Shown piece by piece: positions 22,937-34,431 of a stretch of 64,000 bases of DNA. The notes under the pieces are model-generated. The model was not told the DNA's origin and did no database searches. It was given only the letters and a program-made list of their open reading frames with translations. The stretch is from contig CM019713.1 of assembly GCA_009760885.1 (NCBI GenBank), forward strand, positions 80,891,978 through 80,955,977, written 5' to 3'. Each line of letters starts with the position of its first letter. The stretch's first letter is position 1. Source of the stretch: Achatina immaculata. Its lineage: Eukaryota; Mollusca; Gastropoda; Stylommatophora; Achatinidae. The position numbers and the translations under genes were made by a program.

Positions 22937-25085
22937 TCATTCATTCACTTGCATGTACTTTGAAGAACTTTGCCTCCCTAACAGCATTCCTGTAGGCCTC
23001 TCGGTTGTGAGCAAGATGGCCTGCTGCTGATGCATCCATTTTCAGATGATCAATGATGTCTTGCAGTCATCTTCACCTTGGTCTTCCTATTTCTTTTTCC
23101 CATTATGTACCCATCCAGGATGGTTTTTTTCTAGATTATCATGACATTTAATGTGTCCAAAATATTTAAGTTTTCTCTGTTTAATCCTCTTTACTATTAA
23201 GTTCTTGTAGTATAGATACAATTGTTCTTTTTTGTGTCCATGATATTTGAGGAATTCTTCTGTAGCATTTACATTCAAAGGCATTTATGTGTTTCTCAGC
23301 TGTTTTGTTAAGTGTCCAGGTCTCACAGGCATATGTTGCGATGGGAAGATGCATGCCCTTAAAAATCATATTTTTGTAGTTCTGCCTATTCCTCTCCACA
23401 GATTCTTTAGTTGTTTTACTTTATGAAGAGCGATAGATATCCTCCTTTTAATTTTCCTCATTGTATTTCCATTATTAGTTGGTAATTATCCAAGATATTC
23501 CAATCTGTCCACTTCTTCCAATTTTTCCTCATTGATACATATTTCAGATGCCTTATTTGTTTTGTAAGTTGTCATCAATTTAGTTTTCTTCACATTAAGA
23601 TAGAGGTTTTGCTCTTTTCTGTTCTTATGGACTGACATAATTACTTTTTCCATTCCTTTTTTGTGTTGTGGACAATAATACTGTGTCATAAGCCATCAGC
23701 CATCATATGCCATATAATCTCTGGTATTTCATAACCTCCAACTGTTATGACATCATATTATTCTTTGTCTACATCTTCTCTAACATTCCTCGTTATATTT
23801 TCAGTATACAAGTTAAATAAGTAAGATGAAAATATGCACCCCTGACAGACCCCTTGTTTTATGTCAAACCAAGTTGTTGTTTCACCATTTATTCTTACTG
23901 CCGCTTGTTGGTCTAGATACAGCAGTGATGTTAGTTGTATCAAATGTGCTGGAAATCCCATTTTTTATTATTTCCCAATGTTTCTGGTGTTGTACACAAT
24001 CAAATGTCTTTGAGTAATCTATGAAAGACAAATATAGATTCACATTAAACTCTCTGCATTTCTCTATTATTAATCTTATATTGAATATTTGACTTCTTGA
24101 TCCTATTCCTTGCCTGAAACCAGCTTGGACCATATTGACTTCTTCTATTCTCTTACGAAGTCTCCCCATTATGATTTTCAACAGAGCTTTAATGACATGA
24201 CTAATCAGGGTAACAGTTCTGTAGTTTATGTATAATTCAGGTTACCATTTTTTGGCAGTGGTATCAATACAGTTCTTTTCCATTCTTTTGGCCAAATACC
24301 TGAATGCCATATCTTTTTACATAGTGCATGATAGACTGTTGCACATTCCTTTCTTCTTGCTTTAATAAGTTCAGCTGTTATCTCATCACATCCTGGTGAT
24401 TTACCATTTTTCAGATTATTCATTGCCCATAAAACTTCTTATATTGTCGGTTCAGGTTCTTTCTCCTCCAATAATAATTAACTCTGTTGATTTCTGCTTT
24501 CACAGTCAGTTGTTTCATACATTCCTCTGCAATATTCCTTCCATCTTTCTAGAATATCCTCTGTCTCTGTCAAGGTATTCCCTATCTCGTCACATATTAC
24601 ATTTAGTGTTTGTGTGACATTTCTCATCAATATCTTCATTTCTTTAAACTTTTCACTATCTCTTCCACACTTATGATGTCCTTCTGTTCTTCCACAACAG
24701 TCTTGTATGTATTGTTTTTTTGTCTTTTCTTATGTTTCTTTATACTTCTTTCATTAAAGATTTATATTCCTCTTTGTTGTTGTTTGTCACTTTCCATTGC
24801 TTCTTCATTTCTCTACATGTTTTTATCAGTTCTATAGTGCCTGCTGTAATCCATCCATTCTTTTGTGTTTTCTTTACTGGAACCACATCTTTAGCTGTTG
24901 TTATTAAGATATCTCTGGCCTGTGTAGCCAAATCATCTGGTGTTATCCCCTCCTGTACAGCCATCAGGTTTTCGAAATGGTTCTTCACTTCTATACCGTG
25001 TTGTTCTGGTATTTTTCTAAGATCAAAGCAGAGTGGTCTTGATCCCATAACTGTCTTTTTTATCTTTATCTTCATATCTGCTATC
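22937..25085 (-). mobile_element. LINE A copy 3, 5' truncated
   Basis: Read on the minus strand it starts in the endonuclease C-terminus (near 25085), passes through NGKSPGCDEITAEL (24226-24423), the RT palm and QQAAVRINGETTTWFD (23758-23961), and ends in a CATTCATTC tail (AATG on the coding strand). The YADD region around 23690 is disturbed and several frameshifts and stops split the frame. It interrupts the mariner pseudogene's 3' end, so it inserted later. Confidence 0.88.
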
Positions 25086-25099
25086 TATGTTGAGAAATA

Positions 25100-25365
25100 A
25101 CCCAAAAAATTTGTCCACAAATAATCCTGTGTACCTTATGCCGAGAACTAATCAATCACCCATCGTATATTTGTTTAGTCTGGTACTGTGGAGTAGAATT
25201 TTTAATGTAACGACTAAGGACAAAACATGTCTAGTTTCCAGCTTGTATTCTAGCCCTTGTCTCATCTCTTTTAATGCTTGAGTTACTGAATATTGTTCCT
25301 AGATATTTATAGGAATCTGTTCTTTTAATATTTATATTTTCTACTTGGACATGATTGTTGTAAAA
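25100..25365 (-). mobile_element. Fragment of another LINE reverse transcriptase
   Basis: On the minus strand a broken frame gives KYLGTIFSNSSIKRDE and LKNSTPQYQTKQ, resembling the YLG..I thumb region that follows the palm in LINE proteins. It has no close relative elsewhere in the window. Low information. Confidence 0.45.
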
Positions 25366-25854
25366 CTGACCAGATAAATCATAAATCTGCTAGCCAAATG
25401 AGAAAACAAGCTGACTGAAAACTTACTACTGGAGTGTTAGATGTCCTAGTTGGATTGAAGGGAGCACTTCTGAAAGATAGTTTCATACTGAGCCCTTGGA
25501 ACAGAAACATTGTCTGCATCTGGGAATGTATCCCAAATAAGTGAACACTTGTTGCATTCAGGCTGTTTCACATCTGACACAATTAAGGCACATGTTGTAA
25601 ATACAGCATTTAAATGCAAATAGATTTTTAACACATGGTTGATAATAAAAAAAATGTCAGCATTTTAAAAATCAATTATTTTATAATAATCATAAAAACA
25701 ACAATAATAATAATTATTGTACACTTTGAGTGCATTCTTTCTTGCCTCATTTGAAAGATATTTTTGAGATTTCAGTTTCTGTGTCAAAGCTACCACAGAA
25801 GTTACAATGTTTCCCATGATATTTTGTGTGCCGGGGGTGGGTGGGTCTTGGAGG
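25366..25854. other. Unassigned sequence
   Basis: AT-rich. A minus-strand frame at 25446-25634 has no recognised motif. Confidence 0.5.
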
Positions 25855-26410
25855 TGGTGTGTGAAGTGTTAATGCTCTCACATATCTAAGCCACAACTTT
25901 CTGATGTGAGCTATTCTCAACTTCATGTTATTGTTGCTCCTGGAACATGGTGAGTGAAGTGTTACTGCTCTCACATATCTAAGCCACAACTTTCTGATGT
26001 GAGCTATTCTCAACTTTATGTTATTATTGCTCCTGGAACATGATGTGTGAAGTGTTAATGCTCTCACATATCTAAGCCACAACTTTCTGATGTGAGCTAT
26101 TCTCAACTTTATGTTATTGTTGCTCCTGGAACATGATGTGTGAAGTGTTAATGCTCTCACATATCTAAGCCACAACTTTCTGATGTAAGCTATTCTCAAC
26201 TTTATGTTATTGTTGCTCCTGGAACATGATGTGTGAAGTGTTAATGCTCTCACATATCTAAGCCACAACTTTCTGATGTGAGCTATTCTCAACTTTATGT
26301 TATTGTTGCTCCTGGAACATGATGTGTGAAGTGTTAATGCTCTCACATATCTAAGCCACAACTTTCTGATGTGAGCTATTCTCAACTTTATGTTATTGTT
26401 GCTCCTGGAA
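25855..26410 (-). repeat. 93-bp minisatellite, ~6 copies
   Basis: The unit includes GTTAATGCTCTCACATATCT, then CCACAACTTTCTGATGTGAG. As 93 is divisible by 3, a 212-residue frame (25747-26385, minus) stays open; its repeat reads RIAHIRKLWLRYVRALTLHT then SCSRSNNNIKL. Its tail carries a HCNFCGSFD segment. A partly similar sequence lies near 32740-32800. I treat the frame as incidental, although the unit may derive from an older coding repeat. Confidence 0.85.
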
Positions 26411-26439
26411 CAGCAAGCAGGATGTTGTTAGCAACTGCT

Positions 26440-26745
26440 GTCATGAAAGTGTCAAAGCAAAGCACTGTTCTGAAGTTGGCATGAGTAAAGTGTCAAAGCA
26501 AAGCATTGTTGTGAAGTTGGTGTGAGTAAAGTGTCAAAGCAAAGCATTGTTGTGAAGTTGGTGTGAGTAAAGTGTCAAAGCAAATCATTGTTGTGAAGTT
26601 GGTGTGAGTAAAGTGTCAAAGCAAAGCACTGTTCTGAAGTTGGTGTGAGTAAAGTGTCAAAGCAAAGCATTGTTGTGAAGTTGGTGTGAGTAAAGTGTCA
26701 AAGCAAAGCAATGTTCTGAAGTAGGTGTGAGTACAGTGTCTATTT
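26440..26745. repeat. 41-bp minisatellite, ~7 copies
   Basis: Unit TTGGTGTGAGTAAAGTGTCA plus AAGCAAAGCATTGTTGTGAAG. Abuts arrays on both sides. Confidence 0.95.
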
Positions 26746-26754
26746 TTTCAGTGC

Positions 26755-28665
26755 TAGTATGGAGCTATAAAGCAGAGCTGTGAAGTACTTCTTTAACAGA
26801 CTCAACCACCATGGTAGTCACTGAGTGGAGCTATAAAGCAGAGCTGTGAAGTACTTCTTTAACAGACTCCACCACCATGGTAGTCACTGAGTGGAGCTAT
26901 AAAACATAGCTGTGAAGTACTTCTTTAACAGACTCAACCGCCATGGTAGTCACTGAGTGGAGCTATAAAGCAGAGCTGTGAAGCACTTCTTTAACAGACT
27001 CAACCACCATGGTAGTCACTGAGTGGAGCTATAAAGCAGAGCTGTGAAGCACTTCTTTAACAGACTCCACCACCATGGTAGTCACTGAGTGGAGCTATAA
27101 AGCAGAGCTGTGAAGCACTTCTTTAGCAGACTTACCCACCATGGTAGTCACTGAGTGGAGCTATAAAGCAGAGCTGTGAAGCACTTCTTTAACAGACTCA
27201 ACCACCATGGTAGTCACTGAGTGGAGCTATAAAGCAGAGCTGTGAAGCACTTCTTTAACAGACTCCACCACCATGGTAGTCACTGAGTGGAGCTATAAAG
27301 CAGAGCTGTGAAGCACTTCTTTAACAGACTCCACCACCATGGTAGTCACTGAGTGGAGCTATAAAGCAGAGCTGTGAAGCACTTCTTTAACAGACTCAAC
27401 CACCATGGTAGTCACTGAGTGGAGCTATAAAGCAGAGCTGTGAAGCACTTCTTTAGCAGACTTACCCACCATGGTAGTCACTTAGTGGAGCTATAAAACA
27501 GAGCTGTGAAGCACTTCTTTAACAGACTCAACCACCATGGTAGTCACTGAGTGGAGCTATAAAGCAGAGCTGTGAAGCACTTCTTTAGCAGACTTACCCA
27601 CCATGGTAGTCACTTAGTGGAGCTATAAAACAGAGCTGTGAAGCACTTCTTTAACAGACTCAACCACCATGGTAATCACTGAGTGGAGCTATAAAGCAGA
27701 GCTGTGAAGCACTTCTTTAACAGACTCCACCACCATGGTAGTCACTGAGTGGAGCTATAAAGCAGAGCTGTGAAGCACTTCTTTAGCAGACTTACCCACC
27801 TTGGTAGTCACTGAGTGGAGCTATAAAGCAGAGCTGTGAAGCACTTCTTTAACAGACTCCACCACCATGGTAGTCACTGAGTGGAGCTATAAAGCAGAGC
27901 TGTGAAGCACTTCTTTAGCAGACTTACCCACCATGGTAGTCACTTAGTGGAGCTATAAAACAGAGCTGTGAAGCACTTCTTTAACAGACTCAACCACCAT
28001 GGTAGTCACTGAGTGGAGCTATAAAGCAGAGCTGTGAAGCACTTCTTTAACAGACTCCACCACCATGGTAGTCACTGAGTGGAGCTATAAAGCAGAGCTG
28101 TGAAGCACTTCTTTAGCAGACTTACCCACCATGGTAGTCACTGAGTGGAGCTATAAAGCAGAGCTGTGAAGCACTTCTTTAACAGACTCCACCACCATGG
28201 TAGTCACTGAGTGGAGCTATAAAGCAGAGCTGTGAAGCACTTCTTTAGCAGACTTACCCACCATGGTAGTCACTGAGTGGAGCTATAAAGCAGAGCTGTG
28301 AAGCACTTCTTTAGCAGACTTACCCACCATGGTAGTCACTGAGTGGAGCTATAAAGCAGAGCTGTGAAGCACTTCTTTAGCAGACTTACCCACCATGGTA
28401 GTCACTGAGTGGAGCTATAAAGCAGAGCTGTGAAGCACTTCTTTAGCAGACTTACCCACCATGGTAGTCACTGAGTGGAGCTATAAAGCAGAGCTGTGAT
28501 GCACTTCTTTAGCAGACTTACCCACCATGGTAGTCACTGAGTGGAGCTATAAAGCAGAGCTGTGAAGCACTTCTTTAACAGACTCCACCACCGTGGTAGT
28601 CACTGAGTGGAGCTATAAAGCAGAGCTGTGAAGCACTTCTTTAGCAGACTCCACCACCATGGTAC
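26755..28665. repeat. 66-bp minisatellite, ~29 copies, derived from a SINE-like element
   Basis: Unit GTGGAGCTATAAAGCAGAGC, then TGTGAAGCACTTCTTTA(A/G)CA and a CCACCACCATGGTAGTCACT block. Two or three unit variants (CTCCACC, CTCAACC, CTTACCC) alternate. The unit matches the middle of the dispersed element at 31361-31563 and 47080-47265 (CAGCTAAAAAGCAG, CTTCTTTAGCAGACTCCACC, ACCATGG). The last unit runs on into that element's 3' part. Confidence 0.93.
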
Positions 28666-28790
28666 TATAATGATCCCTGTCCTGTTAGCCAGGCAGGACC
28701 TGTTACTAGGGTACCAAAAGGGAGGTGAGACAGGGTCTTGGTCAACTTTGGTTCAAACATGCCAGCTATTGGTCACTGACTAAAAAACCA
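28640..28790 (+). mobile_element. SINE-like element, 3' part at the array edge
   Basis: After the last satellite unit the sequence continues ATAATGATCCCTGTCC, a GGTACCAAAAGGGAGGTGAG segment and GTCTTGGTCAACTTTGG. It aligns with the reverse complement of 33465-33600 and with 47230-47260. This marks the source from which the array expanded. Confidence 0.7.
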
Positions 28791-30311
28791 AATACCCCCC
28801 CCCCTCCCCCCTCTTAACTGGACTGTTTTTTTTCTGTTACTCTGAACCTCGCTGTTTTTATTTATCCATTAAGTGCCACAGCAACAGTGGCCATGTTTAG
28901 TGATCATGATTCTCACACACTCCCTTGTATTTCTAATCAGATGAGTTCCTTCCTTTTTTTTCCCTACAATTTTAGAACGCTGAAAGAAAAAAAAAATGTC
29001 TTGTTTATAAGAGAATGTTACAGAAAACTGTGTCTAATTAGCCTTGAAAAACATTTCATGGCCAGTTGTACATATTTTAATTTGTTTTTTAATGTAACTT
29101 GGTCAGCCTGTGATGACAATGATGATGACTACAATGACAGATCTAGGTGACAGTGGTGCCCAGCTGCCATGAAGATAGGCTGATGCCCTCCCAACAAAAC
29201 TGCAAAAGCCAAATTTCTCAACAAGCTTCGCTGCAGAAAGGATCACATCAATCTCAACCATGACCACCTTGTGGCTGTGACACAGTCTGTTTCTTGGGAA
29301 ACTTGCAAGGAACTGAGCTACGATCTTGACTCCAAATTATTTCCTGGCATTTGCCATCAGAGTAGACGCCCCTACTCAACATACTTTTTTTTTTAACAAA
29401 AGTGTGATTGTTTAAAGATTCCAGCATTTATGGAAACATCAAGTACTTAAAAATACACAAGCCAGTACAGTATCATAACCGCAAAGACTGCCAGGATCAT
29501 TCCCAGCTTCTTCACCAAAAATTTAAGTACCCTCTACCAAGGTATTGTGAAAAATGACACCAAACTGGCGCTTGGCATGGTCAAGAAAAGAAATCTTTCT
29601 CTCTTCCATTCCGGTGTCGTCTATTCCAGCATGAGATCTGTCAAGTGCAACCATAATTTAAAGAATGACAAAGCTGAAGTGACAGATGAAATAAATTCAC
29701 AAATGTTATAATAAAAATCAATACCAAATAAGTCTTTACAAAACAAATGAAGAGGTAAAAAAAGTTCAATCTCTTGTTTCCATGCCATTACAGCATATTT
29801 GAGATATAGTGCTTGGCCCACATTTCTAAGACCATCAGAACATGAAAGTGTGATGTGCTCAGTATCATGCCTGTCTGCAGTTATCTTCCCAGATTTCTCT
29901 GCTACCAATTTTTAGAGGCTGGGCAAACTCTGGGGACTTTCTGTGAGAGAAAAACTTTACTGTTGTGAAAAAACATAAAGTTTATAATTTGTATAAATCT
30001 TACATAGTTTTAAATATACATTATATGTTCATTTCTTCTCCCATCATTTTTATGGTTAAATTTTCAAGGTTTCAATAATAATATAATTGTTACATCCCAA
30101 ACTTACCTCTTTGTGACTGATGTCAGATTGTTCTGCCACATATGCTGTCTGTTTTGACATGCATCACGAATTATCTTAAAAATATTTGTAAAAGCGCTGC
30201 CTTCTAGTGGCTGGCTAATATAGAGTGACAAAAACAATAAAAAAAAAAACTTTTCCTGAACATGCCGAAGAATCTTTCAATCAAAAAGATAATGGATATT
30301 TGTGCCTACAA
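28791..30311. other. Unassigned, includes a weak exon candidate
   Basis: Holds a C-rich run near 28795 and AT-rich sequence. On the minus strand a good splice acceptor (TTTTCTCTCACAG, near 29952) precedes frames that break within about 90 bases, so I do not call an exon. No repeat family recognised. Confidence 0.4.
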
Positions 30312-31360
30312 GTTCATTCATTCATGTGACATCTCCTTTCCAGAACATTGCCCCTCTCACAGCCTCCTTGAATGCAATACAGTCTTGCTGTGATGTCCTG
30401 AGTCTGCCTGTTGCAAGGTCTTCCCTGTTCTCTTTTGCAGGGCACTATGCCTTCTACTATCAACCTCCCCAAGCTGTTGTGTCTCTTGATGTGGCTGAAG
30501 TATCTCAGCTTTCTAATTTTAATGGTATTAACAAGCCAGTTTTCTGAAACACCTAATTCCATTAGTATTTCTTTATTCGATTTATGATATTTTAAGTGCC
30601 CTTCTGTAACATTTCAAATTCTGTTATTCTCTTTTCTAGTGACTTGTTAAGTGTCCATGTTTCTCATCTATATATTGCCACTGTGAATATGTAAGCTCTT
30701 AGTAAATATAACTTTGCTTTCTTGTTGGTACCTTGCCACATGTCCATCATTTGTGCCAGTTTCTGTGATGCAGCTGCTAGTCTTCTTTTGATTTCCACTG
30801 CTCAGTTGCCATTGGTGGTGAGAATGAACTTGTATTTCAAATTTATTTACGTTTTCAAGCATACAAAAATGGCCAAATTTTATTTTGTGTTCGCTTCTCA
30901 TTTTGTCATTTATCATTAACTTTGGTTTTGCTGGTGTTTAAAAAGAGGTTCTAGCTTCACTGAGTCTTTTGGTGGAGAGAATCATCTGTTGCAGATCTTC
31001 TGAGCTCTTTGATAGAAGGACACTGTCATCAGCGTATCTAATTTCTGGAATCTGGTGGCCTCCCAATGTTGAGCGAGTCAAATTTTGCTGTTTACTGTTC
31101 ATCTCTTACATTCTTCATGATGTTTTCGGTGTAGATGTCAAACAGGTATGGATAAAGGATATGTCCCTGTTTTACTCCTTTTGTACATCAAATCATCAGA
31201 TGGTTTGCCATATACCCTCACTGCTGCTTCCTGATATTTGTATAGTTTGGCAATGAGGTGTACCAGATGATTGGGAAAACCCATGTTGTTCTTAATAGAC
31301 CATAACTGTTGATGTGGTACACAGTCAAAAGCTTTGGAGTAGTCTACAGAACAGGTGTAT

Positions 31361-31563
31361 TGTACTTGTACTTGTACTTGTACAAATTCCCTGTATCTAT
31401 GACCTGGTTTTCTTTGCAGCCGATGCTGTAGAGGTGTTAAGGCACAGCATTGTACCAGAGTGGAAGTGTTTTATGGCAGCTACTTTTTCAGTACCGGAGT
31501 ACAGCTAAAAAGCAGCAGGTGTGCAATGCTTCTTTAGCAGACTCCACCACCATGGGGACTATA
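31361..31563 (+). mobile_element. SINE-like insertion with 11-bp target-site duplication
   Basis: AACAGGTGTAT occurs at 31350-31360 and again at 31564-31574, and LINE D coding sequence resumes cleanly across the insertion. The insert starts with a TGTACT repeat, passes TTTGCAGCCGATGCTGTAGA and CTAAAAAGCAG, and ends ACCATGGGGACTAT. The microsatellite at its left end suggests that the true 3' tail may be there, that is, the element may read on the minus strand. No convincing polymerase III boxes were seen, so the origin (tRNA, 5S or other) is open. Confidence 0.75.
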
Positions 31564-31858
31564 AACAGGTGTATAACTCCACATTAAACTCTCTACATTT
31601 TTCTATGATGTTCCTCATGTTTAATATATGATCTCTGGTGCCTCTGGTCTGAGACCAACCTGTATTTCATGTATTTCTTGTTCTATTTTTCCCTTCATCC
31701 TTTTCACTATGGTTCATAGCAATATCTTGCTTGCATGACTTATAAGCTCGACAGTTGTATAGTTCTTACACATTTTAGATTGCCTTTCTTCAGCAGAGGT
31801 ATGTAAGGTGAGTGTTTCCAGTCCTTGGGCCAACTTCCACTTTTCTTAAAACACAGAG

Positions 31859-32102
31859 CATGATAAATGTGGGGGCTGCTTTCTTCTACTGTTTGTATCA
31901 TTTCAGCTGTTATTTCATGCATGATAAGTGTGGTGGCTGCTTTCTTCTACTGCTTGTATCATTTCAGCTGTTATTTCATGCATGATAAATGTGGGGGCTG
32001 CTTTCTTCTACTGTTTGTATCATTTCAGCTGTTATTTCATGCATGATAAGTGTGGTGGCTGTTTTCTCCTACTGCTTGTATCATTTCAGCTGTTATTTCA
32101 TC
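31859..32102. repeat. 61-bp tandem quadruplication in LINE D
   Basis: Copies start at 31859, 31920, 31981 and 32042. Copies 1 and 3 share AAATGTGGGGG, copies 2 and 4 share AAGTGTGGTGG, so a 122-bp dimer was itself duplicated. The period is not a multiple of 3, so the frame is destroyed. Confidence 0.95.
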
Positions 32103-32199
32103 ACAAGCAGTGGCTTTTCTTTTTTTTAAGATTCTTAATGTCATTTCTGACCTCCTCCAGAGAGGGTTTGGGTTCTTCATGTCTACAAGTAATCCTCCT

Positions 32200-32465
32200 T
32201 ATATGATAAATCTTTAATGAATTTAACTATTCTCATTTGAACTGATGAGCCATTGCCATCATATTTAAGATATGATAACCTTTAATAGATCTAACTATCT
32301 CATTTCTACTGACGAGTCAGTGCCATCGTATTTAAGATATGATAAACTTTAAGAAATTTTACTTTTCTCACCTCTACTGACGAGTCAGTGTCATTGTATT
32401 TAAGATATGATCAACTTTAAGAAATTTTACTTTTCTCATTTGTACTGATGAGTGATGCTGTGCTG
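32200..32465. repeat. ~68-bp repeat, ~4 copies
   Basis: AAGATATGAT(A/C)A(A/C)CTTTAA.. and ACTGA(C/T)GAGTCAGTG blocks recur with substitutions. Confidence 0.85.
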
Positions 32466-33052
32466 TATTTCTCCATCTGGTATTTCTCTGATATTTCTAT
32501 CTCAACATGTTACCTTTCTTATCATGACTGGGCAGCCTGATCAGCTTTTTTCTTTCCATCCATTCTTTTTCCCTTTAGTTCTGCAGTGATCACCAGCAAC
32601 TTTAAATCCTGTCTTGTCATGTCCAAGAAATTTTAGTTGTCTTTTACTTACGATTTTAAAAGTTTTTGGCATTCTGCAGCTTCTAAGTTTTGAGTTTTTC
32701 TGGTTGTCTCGATGTCTTGCAGCATTTGCATGCCATAGATGTGTGAAATGTTAGCGTCTTCACATTTACAGGCCACTACAGCATCTGAGCTAGGGAGGCC
32801 AGTGCCTGCTTCCTTTGTTTTACTTTTTAGGTAAACCCTAGGTACCCATATTTTGAGGCTGGGTTGACCCAGGGCCATGTCTGGTTGCCCATGCTATTAA
32901 ATGCATCCTTTTCTAAAATCACATCTATGGTCACTGTTTCATCTGTCTGTTTATTGTGCAAGTTTTGTAACCACAAGGTTACACTGCTTGTAAATAAATA
33001 CAGAAATAACCATAACATAAATTACTGTTATGAGGAGAAAACAAATCCATGG
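32466..33052. other. Unassigned; shares a segment with the 93-bp array
   Basis: Around 32738-32795 the sequence GATGTGTGAAATGTTAGCG and following bases resemble the 93-bp unit at 25855-26410. A 76-residue minus-strand frame (32648-32878) has no recognised domain. Confidence 0.4.
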
Positions 33053-33435
33053 GTCTCGGTGCTTAATAGTTTATCCAATAGATCTCAGTGTTTAATAGTT
33101 TAGTCAATAGGTCTCAGTGTCAAATAGCTTAGTCAGTGGGTCTCAGTGTTTAACAGTTTAGTTAATAGGTCTCAGTGTTTAACAGTTTAGTTAATAGGTC
33201 TCAGTGTTTAACAGTTTAGTTAATAGGTCTCAGTATTTAACAGTTTAGTTAATAGATCTCAGTATTTAAAAGTTTAGTTAATAAGTCTCAGTGTTTAACA
33301 GCTTAGTTAATGGGTCTCAGTGTTTAATAGTTTAGTTAATGGGTCTCAGTGTTTAATAGTTTAGTCGATGGGTCTCACTGTTTAATACATTAGTCAATGG
33401 GTCTCATTGTTTAAAAGTTTATTTAATGTGTCTCC
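33053..33435. repeat. 29-bp minisatellite, ~13 copies
   Basis: Unit GGTCTCAGTGTTTAACAGTT plus TAGTTAATA, diverging at the right end. Confidence 0.95.
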
Positions 33436-33464
33436 AAAGTAGCAGTCAGCAAACCTTAGTGTTT

Positions 33465-33735
33465 CAGTGTTGCCACAGCTGACCAGGAACTTGTATCACA
33501 TCTCTGTTGGTACCTCCAGAAACAGACTGCTGTCTGGCTGAAAGGGGCAGGGGGATCATTACAGTCTCCACAAGTGTGGAGTCTGATAAAGAAGAATTGT
33601 ACCTCCCTGCTTTTTAGCTGTACTCACAGTGTAGCCTATTTCTCACTAGACCTGACATATGTGTCTCAACACATTCACTGCGTCAGCTGCGTGGAGGAGA
33701 AGAAGAGGAAGAACAATAACAGCAACAACAACCTA
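33465..33735 (-). mobile_element. SINE-like element, reverse copy
   Basis: Reverse complement of the dispersed family. On the minus strand: GACGCAGTGAATGTGTTGAG, then GAGTACAGCTAAAAAGCAGG, CTTCTTTATCAGACTCCAC and TGTAATGATCCCC. It extends the family's known 3' part through GGTACC to CTGGTCAGCTGTGG. Confidence 0.7.
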
Positions 33736-33827
33736 TGATACAGGAGAGCAATTCTAAACTATTTATAAAAGAAAACACAGAAAAACATCCTTGAAACAAA
33801 AACTATTAGGAGCATTAATACTTTATC

Positions 33828-34415
33828 ATCATCATCAGGTGCCGTGCCGACTGGCATTGGCTATTATGATTCTCCAGAGTGCACGATTCTTCATGCAGGC
33901 CATCAGCTCAGTTGGTGATCTCCTTTCACACCATCTCGTCAGACTGTCCAGTATCATTTCTCTTGGTCTTCCCCTTGATCTTCTTCCTTCTATTTTTCCT
34001 GTTGTTATAATATTTTCGATGCCCCCTCTTCTCCTTGCATGTCCTATGAAAGTACATTGTCTTTCTCTTATTTTTTTGACAAGGTTTTTTGTCTCTCCAG
34101 CTCTTCTCATACATTCTTCATTAGTTATTTTTGCTGTCCAGGGGATTCGCAACATTCTTCTAATAAACCACATTTCTGCTGCTTCCAATGACTTTTGTGC
34201 AGACCTGCCTAATGTCAATGATTCACTTCCATATAACAAGATAGGTTCAATATAGCATTTTAGGACTCATTTTCTAACACTCATTGATAAGGATGTGTTG
34301 GATAATATGTTTCTCATTCTCTGAAATGCAGTCTCTGCTTGGCCTATTCTGTTCTTAACTTCTGTTTTGCATTTATTACTGCTCCAAGGTATCGGAACTT
34401 CTGCACCTGCTTTAG
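33828..34415 (-). mobile_element. LINE E copy 1, 3' end
   Basis: Minus-strand frame 33835-34239 encodes the RT C-terminus: MLYGSESLTL, MWFIRRMLRIPWTAKITNEE, QCTFIGHARRRGG, GRRSRGRPREMILD. Upstream bases continue the thumb in broken frame. It ends in an ATG-type tail (TCATCATCATC at 33828 on the plus strand). It is nearly identical in protein to 47392-47733. The RT active site and endonuclease are missing. Confidence 0.88.
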
Positions 34416-34431
34416 AAACATTAATACTTAC

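Larger units (their letters stand above)
30312..32190 (-). mobile_element. LINE D, 5' truncated, with SINE insertion and internal duplication
   Basis: On the minus strand 31740-31922 encodes the start of the RT domain (TAEMIQ, GSWPKDWKHS, IPLLKKGNLK). IRYADDSVLLS near 31015-31060 is the active site. 30314-30562 is the C-terminal end (KLRYFSHIKRHN, GRPCNRQTQDI). The 3' end is a CATTCATTCATT tail. The RT reading frame is broken by stops, by an inserted element at 31361-31563 and by a four-fold 61-bp duplication at 31859-32102. The endonuclease is absent. Confidence 0.82.

Noticed and set aside
29621..29952. Minus-strand frame after a good splice acceptor
   Set aside because: The frame that follows the acceptor stops within about 20-30 codons, and the longer frame is not linked to it. 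No homologue recognised.
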